Shown: positions 44,024 through 52,278 of the stretch, piece after piece
Numbering within the stretch: the first letter of the stretch is position 1
Layout of the letters: every line of letters begins with the position of its first letter
NCBI GenBank assembly: GCA_038147175.1
Contig: JAYQTD010000002.1
Coordinates: forward strand, 62,001 to 126,000
Length of the DNA stretch: 64,000 bases
Source: Eutrophosalina marina
GTDB taxonomy: Bacteria; Bacteroidota; Bacteroidia; Flavobacteriales; Flavobacteriaceae
Direction: 5' to 3'
The notes under the pieces: model-generated
The model's input: only the letters and a program-made list of their open reading frames with translations
Told to the model about the DNA's origin: nothing
Databases searched by the model: none
Made by a program: the position numbers and the translations under genes

Positions 44024-45061
44024 ATGAAAAAACAACTATACTTTCTATTATCCTTACTGATTATTTCATGTAGCAGTGTTGACGATGATGATGTAATTGA
44101 TACAAATCAAAATATAGATTTATTCTCTACTGAGGCTCGTGTTGTAGGATATTTTCCATACTACAGATTTTCTTTGAATGATAAAATTCAATATTGTAAG
44201 GTCACACACTTAAATATTGCTTTTGCTAATCCAGAAACTGACGGCACAATTGTTCTTCCAGGAAATTCTGGGGATTTACTTAAAAATGTAATGGATACAG
44301 CTAGGTCACAAAACTCAAATATTAAAATATATATCTCATTAGCAGGCGGAGGTTTTTCAGATGAAATCGCAAACACATGGAAAAATTTTCTTGCGAGCCC
44401 TCAGGATAGACCGATTTTAATTGATAAAATAGTGTCATATGTGTTGGATAATGGTTTTGATGGAGTAGATGTTGATCTAGAATGGAGTCATGTAACTACT
44501 GGTTACAGTGACTTTGTGATAGAACTTAGGGATGCGCTCAAAGCTCAGGCGAAAGGCATAACTGCAGCTTATCCATCAGAAACAAAATACGATAATTTAA
44601 ATGCAGCAGCTCTAAATGCATTGGACTTCATAAACATAATGTCTTATGATTATACTGGTCCTTGGAATGCATCAGCACCAGGTCAACACAGCTCATACAA
44701 CCATGCACAACGAGGTGTCAATTTTTGGAAAAATACGATAGGAATTAACCCTTCTAAACTTACTCTAGGAGTTCCTTTTTATGGTTATGATTTTCAAAAT
44801 TCGACAACTGTTAAATCTTTTACATATGGCTCAATGGTTGCTTCGGATGTTTCTAACTCAGAAAAAGATAACGTTGGAAATAAGTACTATAATGGTAGAC
44901 CAACAATTGCTAATAAAGTTAAATTAGCAGCTCAAAATTTGAGTGGAATCATGATTTGGGAGCTTGGACAAGATTCATTCTCAGAATATTCATTACTTGA
45001 AACCATACACAAAACATATACAGATCTTGGAGTTGAAACGACCGGTCTTTGTGGAAATTAA
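44024..45061 (+). CDS. GH18 glycosidase (chitinase/endo-GlcNAc-ase type), lipoprotein
   Basis: 345 aa with lipoprotein signal (LLIISCSSVDDDDVID). Glycoside hydrolase family 18 barrel: VVGYFPYY strand 1, KIYISLAGGG strand 3, and the catalytic signature FDGVDVDLEW at about 145-154, with Glu153 as acid. NIMSYDYTGPW and the C-terminal IMIWELGQD are also family blocks. No insertion domain and no carbohydrate-binding module, which is a compact form seen in both chitinases and endo-beta-N-acetylglucosaminidases. Cleaves beta-1,4 bonds next to GlcNAc; chitin or N-glycan specificity cannot be decided here. Confidence 0.92.
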   Translation: MKKQLYFLLSLLIISCSSVDDDDVIDTNQNIDLFSTEARVVGYFPYYRFSLNDKIQYCKVTHLNIAFANPETDGTIVLPGNSGDLLKNVMDTARSQNSNIKIYISLAGGGFSDEIANTWKNFLASPQDRPILIDKIVSYVLDNGFDGVDVDLEWSHVTTGYSDFVIELRDALKAQAKGITAAYPSETKYDNLNAAALNALDFINIMSYDYTGPWNASAPGQHSSYNHAQRGVNFWKNTIGINPSKLTLGVPFYGYDFQNSTTVKSFTYGSMVASDVSNSEKDNVGNKYYNGRPTIANKVKLAAQNLSGIMIWELGQDSFSEYSLLETIHKTYTDLGVETTGLCGN

Positions 45062-45084
45062 TTAAGATATACTAACTTTATAGT

Positions 45085-45522
45085 ATGAGAAAAATCTTTT
45101 ATGTTCTAATCATTTTTTTATTTAGTTCCTGTGCTGTAAGTATTGGAAATGCAAAAAAATACCTGCCTGAGGTTAATAAATTTATTTCTGAAAAGAAAGT
45201 TTTAGTTTTTGAGTTTGGTGATTTAGATTACATTTCTGAAAACAATAAGTATGGAAGAGTAGTGTATGAGATTCCAGAAATAACTCAAAATATTGTTCAA
45301 ACTGGGACTGTAGTTGGATATGTACAAAGACCTGCTAATGAAGATAATCCTGAAAGATGGAGTCAACTTCCACAGTTTAGTGCTGGACAAGAAGATCCAA
45401 CTTATGTTTATTTTTCATTTGGAGAGGGTGTAATTAGAGTTTCGCTACAATCAGAAACATCAATTCAAAATGCAGCTGATTATTTTAGAGACAAAAAATT
45501 GAAGTTCATAGTTACTAACTAA
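45085..45522 (+). CDS. Hypothetical lipoprotein
   Basis: 145 aa. Lipoprotein signal ends FLFSSCAVSIGNAKK. The mature part is predicted beta-rich (KKVLVFEFGDLDYIS, PTYVYFSFGEGVIRVSL) with no domain I recognise. A TAACTTTA sequence (one mismatch to TAnnTTTG) ends four bases before the ATG, so it may have its own promoter. It lies 23 bases after GH18 and 43 before the MscS gene. Confidence 0.7.
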   Translation: MRKIFYVLIIFLFSSCAVSIGNAKKYLPEVNKFISEKKVLVFEFGDLDYISENNKYGRVVYEIPEITQNIVQTGTVVGYVQRPANEDNPERWSQLPQFSAGQEDPTYVYFSFGEGVIRVSLQSETSIQNAADYFRDKKLKFIVTN

Positions 45523-45543
45523 TTAGACTTCAATTAAATATTT

Positions 45544-45551
45544 TAATTTTG
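45544..45551 (+). promoter_or_regulatory. TAnnTTTG -7 box before the MscS gene
   Basis: TAATTTTG matches TAnnTTTG, ending 14 bases before the ATG at 45566, which predicts a leader of only several bases. No clear -33 TTG at the expected distance. Confidence 0.4.
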
Positions 45552-45565
45552 TCAAAACAAACATC

Positions 45566-46675
45566 ATGGGCCAATTAGATTTTCTTAACTCAGAGTTCTT
45601 AGAAAACTCTATAAAAAGCTATGTAATATTCGGATCTATTCTTCTTTTAGGATTACTGTTTAAATCTCTATTCAGTTCATATTTACGAAAGATTATTTAT
45701 AAAATCGTTGGTGACAAATCCAATGAAGATGGAAAATCAGAATTTGATAATTTACTTAAAAAGCCTTTAAATTATTTTTTATTAATTATCATATTATACT
45801 TTGCATTTGATGCATTATCATTCCCTAGCTCATGGGGACTTGCTGGACCTGATGAATTTGGTATTAAGATGGTCATTGATAAAGGGGTTGCTTTTCTATT
45901 TATTGCAACCATTTTTTGGACATTACTTAGAGTTGTAGACTATGTAGGTTTGAGATTAAAGCATAAAGCAGAAAAAACTGAAAGCAAAGTAGATGATCAG
46001 CTAATTCCTTTTGCTGTAGAAATAGGGAAAGTTTTAGTTGTAATCTTTGGACTACTGATTATTCTAGGTAATGTATTTGATGTTGATGTAACTGCATTAG
46101 CTGCAGGTTTAGGTGTTGGTGGTGTAGCGGTAGCTCTAGCTTCAAAGGAGAGTTTAGAGAATCTTTTAGGATCCTTTACAATATTTTTTGACAAACCTTT
46201 TCAAGTTGGTGATGCAATAACGCTCGGAAATATTACAGGAATAGTTGAAAAAGTAGGATTCAGAAGCACAAGAGTTAGAACTTTTGATAAAAGCCTTGTT
46301 ACTATACCCAACAAAAATCTTGTTAATGCTGAGTTAGATAATCTTGGACTTCGTCCAGTTAGACGAATAAAATTCAATATAGGATTATTGTACAGTACAT
46401 CTGTCGATCAAATTAAAAGTATTGTAGATGATATTCAAAAATTATTAGATGAACATCCCGACACTAATCAAGAAGGTAAGGTTAGATTCCTTGAATTTGG
46501 TGACAGTTCTCTAAACATTATGGTTTTATACTTTACTAATGGGCCAGACTGGGAAGTAATGATTAACACTCAACAAGAAATTAATTTCAAAATTATTGAA
46601 ATTGTTAAAAAGCATGGAAGTGATTTTGCATTTCCAACAAGATCATTATACTTTGAAAATCAACCTAAATCATAG
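45566..46675 (+). CDS. Mechanosensitive ion channel MscS family
   Basis: 369 aa inner-membrane channel that opens on hypo-osmotic stress. Four or more hydrophobic segments, with the pore helix ALAAGLGVGGVAVALASKESLENLLGS and the following FTIFFDKPFQVGDAITLGN beta domain, both family hallmarks. The TRVRTFDKSLVTIPNKNL segment is the conserved cytoplasmic vestibule part. Three bases separate it from the next small gene. Confidence 0.93.
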   Translation: MGQLDFLNSEFLENSIKSYVIFGSILLLGLLFKSLFSSYLRKIIYKIVGDKSNEDGKSEFDNLLKKPLNYFLLIIILYFAFDALSFPSSWGLAGPDEFGIKMVIDKGVAFLFIATIFWTLLRVVDYVGLRLKHKAEKTESKVDDQLIPFAVEIGKVLVVIFGLLIILGNVFDVDVTALAAGLGVGGVAVALASKESLENLLGSFTIFFDKPFQVGDAITLGNITGIVEKVGFRSTRVRTFDKSLVTIPNKNLVNAELDNLGLRPVRRIKFNIGLLYSTSVDQIKSIVDDIQKLLDEHPDTNQEGKVRFLEFGDSSLNIMVLYFTNGPDWEVMINTQQEINFKIIEIVKKHGSDFAFPTRSLYFENQPKS

Positions 46676-46678
46676 CAA

Positions 46679-46873
46679 TTGAAAAAAGGGAAAAATTTAT
46701 TCCTAATTGTTTCAATTTCTGGCATTTTAATTTTTAGTGCAGGACTATGTGTGTTTGGAGAATCCATTATTAGAAAGTATAATAATGATGATTGGTTTTT
46801 GATTGGGACTTTATCCCTTATTTTAATTAATGCTGGAATTTGTCTTATGATTAACTCCAAAAATTATCGTTAA
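46679..46873 (+). CDS. Small membrane protein, two helices
   Basis: 64 aa with two hydrophobic segments (FLIVSISGILIFSAGLCVFG; FLIGTLSLILINAGICLMI) and a basic N-terminus. TTG start, three bases after the MscS stop; no ATG is available, so the call leans on the position and composition. The end overlaps the DUF2834 gene on the other strand. No known family. Confidence 0.6.
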   Translation: MKKGKNLFLIVSISGILIFSAGLCVFGESIIRKYNNDDWFLIGTLSLILINAGICLMINSKNYR

Positions 46874-47172
46874 ATTTTTTCGTAATTATCGTATAGATAT
46901 AAAGGTAGTGCCAAAGAAAATCCAACTAAAAACATACTAATAACATACTTGGTTATATTTAGTTTGTCTTTAACAGCTTTATAAATTAGAAAAATCAAGA
47001 AAGTAGTTGCAGCTACTGTCAAATCCATAGAAATCATTCCCATAGGATGAGTTGAGAAAATATCTGAAAAGAATCCTTCCATACTTCCTTCATTGAGAAT
47101 TAAGAAATTTATTAGATGGTAATATGGTAACACGATACCAAGTATGCACAAGAGTAAAAATAATTTTTTCAT
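46870..47172 (-). CDS. DUF2834 membrane protein
   Basis: 100 aa with three hydrophobic segments (LLCILGIVLPYYHLINFLI; MDLTVAATTFLIFLIYKAVK; ISMFLVGFSLALPLYLY). The FSTHPMGMISMDLTVAA block fits DUF2834. Function unknown. Its ATG is 33 bases from the divergent NTF2-like gene. Confidence 0.75.
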   Translation of the reverse strand: MKKLFLLLCILGIVLPYYHLINFLILNEGSMEGFFSDIFSTHPMGMISMDLTVAATTFLIFLIYKAVKDKLNITKYVISMFLVGFSLALPLYLYDNYEKI

Positions 47173-47205
47173 GATTTATATTTATATTTAAAGTAAAACA
47201 ACAAC

Positions 47206-47670
47206 ATGAAAAAAACAATTTTACTTCTATTTTTTGCGTTAACTCTTGGATGTAATAAATATCCACCAATTACTGAAGAAATGGTGATTGAAAAAGTTTA
47301 TGATCTTTTCAGGGCAATAGAATCAGAGAATGAAGACAGATCAAAATTTTTCGATGTAGTCACTGATGATTTTTTAATTTATGAAATTGGACAGGAGATA
47401 AATAAGGATGATTTTTTAGAATTTGTTGAATCTTTCAATGTAGTTGAAGATGATTGGGAATTAAGTGATTTTAAAGTCAGTTTAGATTATAATTCAGCTC
47501 ACGTATATTTTAAAAATAAAGGAAGATTTATAGTTGACACACCTGATGGAAAAGCTTTACTAAATTATAGTTGGCTAGAAAGTGCTTATCTAGTTAGAGA
47601 CGGAGATGATTTAAAAATTAAATTTTACTTTTCTGACGCTGTTGAACAAACATCTGAACCAATTGAGTAA
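47206..47670 (+). CDS. NTF2/SnoaL-like lipoprotein
   Basis: 154 aa. Signal ends FALTLGCNKYPPITEE. The body (VYDLFRAIESENEDRSKFFDVVTDDFLIYEIG, later LLNYSWLESAYLVRDGDDLKIKFYFSDAVEQ) has the alpha-beta pattern of the NTF2/SnoaL fold with a ligand-type pocket, and no catalytic site I can identify. It is one of several related lipoproteins within 17 kb. Overlaps the start of the oxidoreductase gene. Confidence 0.75.
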   Translation: MKKTILLLFFALTLGCNKYPPITEEMVIEKVYDLFRAIESENEDRSKFFDVVTDDFLIYEIGQEINKDDFLEFVESFNVVEDDWELSDFKVSLDYNSAHVYFKNKGRFIVDTPDGKALLNYSWLESAYLVRDGDDLKIKFYFSDAVEQTSEPIE

Positions 47671-48745
47671 ACTTAAAGTTCTTGTCGTTGGAGTTGGCAA
47701 CATGGGTAGTGCTCATGCAAAAGCGTATCATGAAATTGATGACTATGATCTGGTTGGATTAGTTGCTAGATCATCTAAAAGACGTACGCCTTTAGCTAAG
47801 GAATTAGGTGGAATCCCAGAATTTGATGATTTTGATATTGCTTTATCATCTTGTAAACCTGATGTGGTTTCTATAAATACCTATACAGAAAGCCATAAGG
47901 ACTATGCCATTAAAAGTTTAAATAGTGGAGCTCATATTTTTATAGAAAAACCACTTGCTGAAAATCTCGAAGATGCATATGAAATCATTAATCTAGCAAA
48001 AAAGAAGAATAAAAAAATTGTTGTAGGATACATATTAAGATATCATCCTGCATGGAAAAAATTTATTGAGATATCTCAAACTTTAGGATCTCCATTAGTC
48101 ATGAGAATGAATCTTAATCAACAGAGTTGTGGATCTCAGTGGGAAATACATAAAAATCTTATGAATTCTACTAGCCCTATTGTTGATTGTGGTGTGCATT
48201 ATGTAGATATAATGTGTCAAATGACTAAATCAAAACCCAAATATGTAAATGCTGTGGGTGCTAGACTTTCTGAAGAAATTGACAATTCAATGTATAACTA
48301 TGGACATCTACAAGTGGTATTTGAAGATGGCTCCATTGGCTGGTATGAATCAGGATGGGGACCAATGATTAGTGAAACAGCTTTTTTTGTAAAAGATGTT
48401 TTTGGCCCTAAAGGATCTGTAAGCATAGTTGAACCTAAAAACAGTGATGACATAACAAGTTCAGATATTGATAGTCATACAAAAACTAATCAGCTACTTG
48501 TACATTTTCAAGATAGAGACTCAGAAGGAAATTTTTCAAAAAAAGATGAATACATCAGTACTAGTGATGAACCTGATCATGATCAGCTATGTAAGTTAGA
48601 ACAAGAATTTTTACTTGAAGCAATAAAAAAAGACCTTGACTTAAGCCAAGGTCTTGAAGATGTAATCAATAGTATGAAAATTGTTTTAGCTGCAGACAAA
48701 TCTGTCAGAACAGGCAAACAAATTTCAATTGATTCTATTCAGTAA
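47663..48745 (+). CDS. Gfo/Idh/MocA family NAD(P)-dependent oxidoreductase
   Basis: 360 aa from TTG 47663 (a TTG at 47642 would add seven residues). Rossmann domain KVLVVGVGNMGSAHAKAYHE, and the EKP motif in FIEKPLAENLEDAYEI. The C-terminal domain has the typical IVDCGVHYVDIMCQMT block and a YESGWG segment. Oxidises or reduces a sugar or inositol-like substrate. Its start overlaps the NTF2-like stop. Its 3' end also contains a terminator hairpin for genes on the other strand, and its last bases overlap the end of the minus-strand NTF2-like gene. Confidence 0.88.
   Translation: MSKLKVLVVGVGNMGSAHAKAYHEIDDYDLVGLVARSSKRRTPLAKELGGIPEFDDFDIALSSCKPDVVSINTYTESHKDYAIKSLNSGAHIFIEKPLAENLEDAYEIINLAKKKNKKIVVGYILRYHPAWKKFIEISQTLGSPLVMRMNLNQQSCGSQWEIHKNLMNSTSPIVDCGVHYVDIMCQMTKSKPKYVNAVGARLSEEIDNSMYNYGHLQVVFEDGSIGWYESGWGPMISETAFFVKDVFGPKGSVSIVEPKNSDDITSSDIDSHTKTNQLLVHFQDRDSEGNFSKKDEYISTSDEPDHDQLCKLEQEFLLEAIKKDLDLSQGLEDVINSMKIVLAADKSVRTGKQISIDSIQ
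48625..48655 (-). terminator. Minus-strand terminator embedded in the oxidoreductase coding sequence
   Basis: A perfect 9 bp inverted repeat (AAGACCTTG 48630-48638 and CAAGGTCTT 48647-48655, loop of eight) precedes A-run 48625-48631, which is a seven-T run on the minus strand. It lies about 80 bases past the stop of the minus-strand NTF2-like gene that ends at 48735, the position expected for its terminator, while also encoding KKDLDLSQGLED in the plus-strand gene. Confidence 0.6.
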
Positions 48746-49230
48746 ATACTTTATTGTATTCAGTTGGATCAAATGCATTATAAGATTCAACAACTTTTAA
48801 TCCATCCCATTTAAACCACGCATATCCTCTCAATAACTAATAGCTCCCCTGTTTTTTTATTGGTTCCATTCCATGTATACCAATAATTAGTATAAATTGA
48901 GCCATTATTATAAAACATAGTAGTTGTATTTCTATCAACATTTTTGATATCATCAAAGTATTCATGTCCTTGCAGAAAAGCTGCAGCGACATCAGCAGCT
49001 GATAATTGAGCATCATTGACATGAAAAATTGCATCTTCTGCAAAAATTGAAAGCATACCTTCAGCATCTTTATTTTCATATGCATCAGTAAAACTATTCA
49101 TTAGTGCATTTCTTTCATCAGTTGCTGAAATAGTACCAGACCATTCAGAATCATCAATTTGAACTGCGTTTGGTGCTTGACATGAAAATATCAAAGCTGT
49201 AATTAGAATTAGATAAATATTTGTTTTCAT
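48735..49230 (-). pseudogene. NTF2/SnoaL-like lipoprotein, one frameshift near the C-terminus
   Basis: About 165 aa if repaired. Signal ends ALIFSCQAPNAVQ. FTDAYENKDAEGMLSIFAEDAIFHVND is the typical SnoaL-like opening, then a TTTMFYNNGSIYTNYWYTW strand pair. The reading frame breaks near 48826-48830; the correct ending RGYAWFKWDGLKVVESYNAF, ending NKVFTE and stop at 48735, is in another frame. A two-base loss or one-base gain is enough to explain it. Overlaps the oxidoreductase end. Confidence 0.75.
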
Positions 49231-49240
49231 AATTTAAAAT

Positions 49241-49746
49241 TTAATTGGATTCAGCTACCCATTGTTCAATTCGGTAAACACTTTACCATCTCTGAACCAA
49301 CATTCTGTCAATTATGTTAGACTTAGTAATAGAACCATCTTTACCATAAAGTTTCATCAAAATTAATAAACACCCAGCATTGTCACCATCTTTTTTTTTA
49401 AGAGGAACTATACTTCTTATATTTCTAACAATTGAATCATATGAATTGTCATCATTGCAAGAAAATCATTTGCAGGTATTGGAATTGGAATATATTCTCC
49501 ACCCTGTGGAGGTTTAAAATATACCGTATCAGCAGAATATTGATTAACTAAATCAAAATCTTTATTTGAATAAGCATTAATCATTGTTTTAGCAATTTCT
49601 ACAGTCTCATCAGATGCAAAGAATAATTTTTCTCCTGCATAATCACCCATCATAATTTCTCCTCCTCCAGTTTCAACTTCAACAGTTTTAGTTTCACAAG
49701 AAAAAGCTACTAAAGCAACAATTGTAATTAATATATATTTTTTCAT
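49241..49746 (-). pseudogene. NTF2/SnoaL-like lipoprotein with about three frameshifts
   Basis: Signal ends VALVAFSCETKTVEVE, very like the next paralogue (SCETNTVEV). MINAYSNKDFDLVNQYSADTVYF is the SnoaL-like opening. The frame breaks near 49455-49462; the rest (YDSIVRNIRSIVPLKKKDGD, then DGSITKSNIIDRM, WFRDGKV and YRIEQWVAESN with stop at 49241) is spread over other frames with further breaks near 49300-49315 and 49273-49282. The preserved family ending suggests base-calling errors; real decay is possible. Confidence 0.65.
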
Positions 49747-49755
49747 AATCATAAA

Positions 49756-50277
49756 TTAATCATTAGCTGGTCTGCTCCACTGAAGAACAGTCACAATTTT
49801 ATTGTTATTTAAAACAAATTTTTCAAAGAACTCATCTGCTTCTACAGAACCATCTTTTAAATATCTTGTTTCTTTGAAAGCTGTATCGACTGAACCCCAG
49901 CCTTCCTCAACATTTCCTGAAATCTTTAAAGGTGCTATATAATATATTTCTCTAGTTAAAGAATCCCAATTGGATTGTCTGTCAACAATAAAATCAACTG
50001 ATGTAAAAGGCACATCAAATACACCAGGTGCATCAGCAGGATAAAATTTGACTGTATCTGCCATATGCTTCATCATTGCTTCTGGATTTTTTTCAGCATA
50101 TCCTCTTACAACTTCCAAAACAATATCAACATGATCGTTAGACCCAATTTCATATGGCTTCCCTTGGTTATCGCCAGACATAAACCACTCGCCTGCAGTT
50201 TTTGAAACCTCAACAGTGTTAGTTTCACAAGAAACAAACATTAATGATGAGACAAATAATATTAAATATTTTTTCAT
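49756..50277 (-). CDS. NTF2/SnoaL-like lipoprotein
   Basis: 173 aa, intact. Signal ends LMFVSCETNTVEVSK. Body: VVRGYAEKNPEAMMKHMADTVKFYPADAP opening and VEADEFFEKFVLNNNKIVTVLQWSRP ending, the NTF2/SnoaL pattern. Nearly the same Cys region as the frameshifted gene four bases downstream, so the two are duplicates. Two bases after the ABM-like gene, in a minus-strand run. Confidence 0.78.
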   Translation of the reverse strand: MKKYLILFVSSLMFVSCETNTVEVSKTAGEWFMSGDNQGKPYEIGSNDHVDIVLEVVRGYAEKNPEAMMKHMADTVKFYPADAPGVFDVPFTSVDFIVDRQSNWDSLTREIYYIAPLKISGNVEEGWGSVDTAFKETRYLKDGSVEADEFFEKFVLNNNKIVTVLQWSRPAND

Positions 50278-50279
50278 AA

Positions 50280-50624
50280 TTACTTATTAAATGATGCGTA
50301 ATCAGTATTTGGGAATAAAGGAGTTAATCCTCTTTCTCCACCTACACATAATGCAATTACTTGTTGTGCCATTTTACTTTCATCATCATTAAATCTCCAG
50401 TCTAAGTATTTTTGATAATGGTCATATGAAGCCCAATCTCCATATACATAATAAGTGTATGTAGAGTCATTGAAAAATGCTTCAAGAGATAAGTTTCCAT
50501 CATACTCTCTTGTTGCTTGAAGACCATCTGGAGTATTTAACAAATCAATCATAGCTTGCTTTTTACCAGGCTTTACTTTTAATGTTACTAAAACAGGATT
50601 TTTAGGACCAACAGCCTGCATCAT
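50280..50624 (-). CDS. Antibiotic biosynthesis monooxygenase (ABM)-like protein
   Basis: 114 aa with the ferredoxin-like ABM fold (VLVTLKVKPGKKQAMIDLLN start, then REYDGNLSLEAFFNDSTYTYYVYGDWASYDHYQKYL). Such small dimeric proteins act as monooxygenases or haem/quinone handlers. No signal peptide despite lipoprotein neighbours. Two ATGs in a row; the first overlaps the stop of the upstream gene. Confidence 0.8.
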   Translation of the reverse strand: MMQAVGPKNPVLVTLKVKPGKKQAMIDLLNTPDGLQATREYDGNLSLEAFFNDSTYTYYVYGDWASYDHYQKYLDWRFNDDESKMAQQVIALCVGGERGLTPLFPNTDYASFNK

Positions 50625-51073
50625 TCCTCCAAAGTCAAAAAGTCTCCTTGAGCAACAATTTTACCTTCGTCATCAAAATTGAAATACCAATATCCGTTAA
50701 GATTTAATTCTTTTCCAGTAATCGAATTTTTTCCAGTCCATTTTCCATATGTTCTAACACTACCGTCTGGTTTTAAGGTTAACGTGTCAACACCAGGCAA
50801 CCAAGCTTGTGGAGTATAAACAATATCTTCAAAAGTATCTTGATAACCTTTTAACATGGCTGCATAAGCATCATAATCTCCAGGCTCGTTTGAACCATAC
50901 ATTGGAGTATAAATTTTCATGTCTTTACTAACAAGCGCTAACTGCTCATCAATTTTCTCTTCTCCGTGAAGTTCAAAAAGTTTCTTAGCTGTTGCTAGAT
51001 TTTTTTCATAGTCAGGATTACTATCGCACGAAACAAAAAGTATCCCTACAAATAATAGAATTAATTTTTTCAT
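50621..51073 (-). CDS. NTF2/SnoaL-like lipoprotein
   Basis: 150 aa. Signal ends GILFVSCDSNPDYE. AKKLFELHGEEKIDEQLALVSKDMKIYTPMYG and the later VRTYGKWTGKNSITGKELNL, ending in YFNFDDEGKIVAQGDFLTLE, fit the SnoaL-like fold. Last four bases overlap the ABM-like start (ATGA). First gene of the run after a 118 bp gap with no visible feature. Confidence 0.78.
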   Translation of the reverse strand: MKKLILLFVGILFVSCDSNPDYEKNLATAKKLFELHGEEKIDEQLALVSKDMKIYTPMYGSNEPGDYDAYAAMLKGYQDTFEDIVYTPQAWLPGVDTLTLKPDGSVRTYGKWTGKNSITGKELNLNGYWYFNFDDEGKIVAQGDFLTLEE

Positions 51074-51191
51074 AATTTGATTAGTTATTTATTACAATAC
51101 AATTTATTCAAAATAATTGAGAAGAAAGAATATGGGATTTATTTATTAAGAGAATTAATGATTTAATAACAAATCACGATAATCATTAATA

Positions 51192-51611
51192 TTAATGGCA
51201 GCTTTTATTGAATTTTTTAAGTCTCCAATAATTGTAGGGTAAAGGAACAATAAAGCCTGCTAATAACATAATTGGTACAGCCCACCAAGTTAACATTGCC
51301 CCTCCAGTTAATAAAACATCAGTAATATTCATAGCTAATTCCATAGCAATCATGCTGATAAAACTCATACCAATAGCGACTTTAAATGCTTCTTTGAGAG
51401 TCATTTGTTTAGCAAGAATAATTGTTTCGAGAATGATACTTGTAATGAGCCCATTAACAATTGCTAAAGCCATCACGGCTGAAACAGTCCACGAGTGTTC
51501 AATATTTTGAAAATAAAATATAGTTCCAAAATCACCAATTGAACAACCTAATAAACACCATAGTGTGTTATTAGAAGCTCTCCTCCAAGTATGCTTACAA
51601 TTCCAGTTCAA
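51192..51611 (-). CDS. DUF4396 membrane protein
   Basis: 139 aa with about four membrane segments. The WRRASNNTLWCLLGCSIGDFGTIFYF block and NYWRLKKFNKSCH ending match DUF4396; IGMSFISMIAMELAMNITDVLLTGGA is the conserved Met-rich middle. Starts with TTG, 21 bases after the DoxX gene. Unknown function; Cys and Met content would suit metal binding. Confidence 0.82.
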   Translation of the reverse strand: MNWNCKHTWRRASNNTLWCLLGCSIGDFGTIFYFQNIEHSWTVSAVMALAIVNGLITSIILETIILAKQMTLKEAFKVAIGMSFISMIAMELAMNITDVLLTGGAMLTWWAVPIMLLAGFIVPLPYNYWRLKKFNKSCH

Positions 51612-51632
51612 AAATTTAAATTTTGAACAAAA

Positions 51633-52010
51633 TTAATTTAATTTTTTTTCAATATATATAATCGAAACACAAGAAATTAGCATTACAAGTGAAGGTGCAG
51701 TTGGTACGATTGGATCTGAAATACTAAAGTGAAAATACACAGCTGCTGTCATAAATAAAGCCATTCCTAAAGCAGCAGGCACGATAAGTTTTTTAAACTT
51801 CAAGCCTAGTAAAAGCATTAAAGCTAAAACTACCTTAAAAACACCTACTACAACCATTGTTGTTTGAGTCAAACCATAAGCACTAAATTCTTCAATCATA
51901 TTTTTTGCATCACCACCTCTATATATTGTTTCTAAATTAAGTCTATATGTCCATGCACTTAAAACAGTGATCGCCACTAATACGATTAAAACTCTTAATA
52001 AAGATTTCAT
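51633..52010 (-). CDS. DoxX-like membrane protein
   Basis: 125 aa with four hydrophobic segments (VLIVLVAITVLSAWTYRL; TTMVVVGVFKVVLALMLLLGL; ALGMALFMTAAVYFHF; SLVMLISCVSIIYI). Composition and length fit a small DoxX-like protein. Two bases separate it from the DUF2892 gene, so the two are co-transcribed. Confidence 0.75.
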   Translation of the reverse strand: MKSLLRVLIVLVAITVLSAWTYRLNLETIYRGGDAKNMIEEFSAYGLTQTTMVVVGVFKVVLALMLLLGLKFKKLIVPAALGMALFMTAAVYFHFSISDPIVPTAPSLVMLISCVSIIYIEKKLN

Positions 52011-52012
52011 TT

Positions 52013-52240
52013 TTATTTTCCGTTTTGAATCGGATCAGACTCAGGCATTAACTTATTTAAAATAGTGTATACAGGACAAAACTTTGTAACTGGACTAATG
52101 ACTTGTAAAGCTCCTACTGCGATTACAATCCATAGAAAATTGATGTCAGATGTTAAATAAGCTAGACCTACACCAGAAAGATAAAGCAATCCAACGATAG
52201 CATCATGAGCTCTTACTTTTGAAATATTTTGTGATTTCAT
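52013..52240 (-). CDS. DUF2892 (YgaP-type) membrane protein
   Basis: 75 aa with two hydrophobic segments and the C-terminal FCPVYTILNKLMP motif, whose Cys-Pro turn is typical of DUF2892. Family members often sit with rhodanese or redox genes, none of which is seen here. First gene of a unit with the DoxX-like gene. Confidence 0.82.
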   Translation of the reverse strand: MKSQNISKVRAHDAIVGLLYLSGVGLAYLTSDINFLWIVIAVGALQVISPVTKFCPVYTILNKLMPESDPIQNGK

Positions 52241-52278
52241 ATTGTTTAATGTTAATTGTTGTTAGTTCAATTTAAAAA

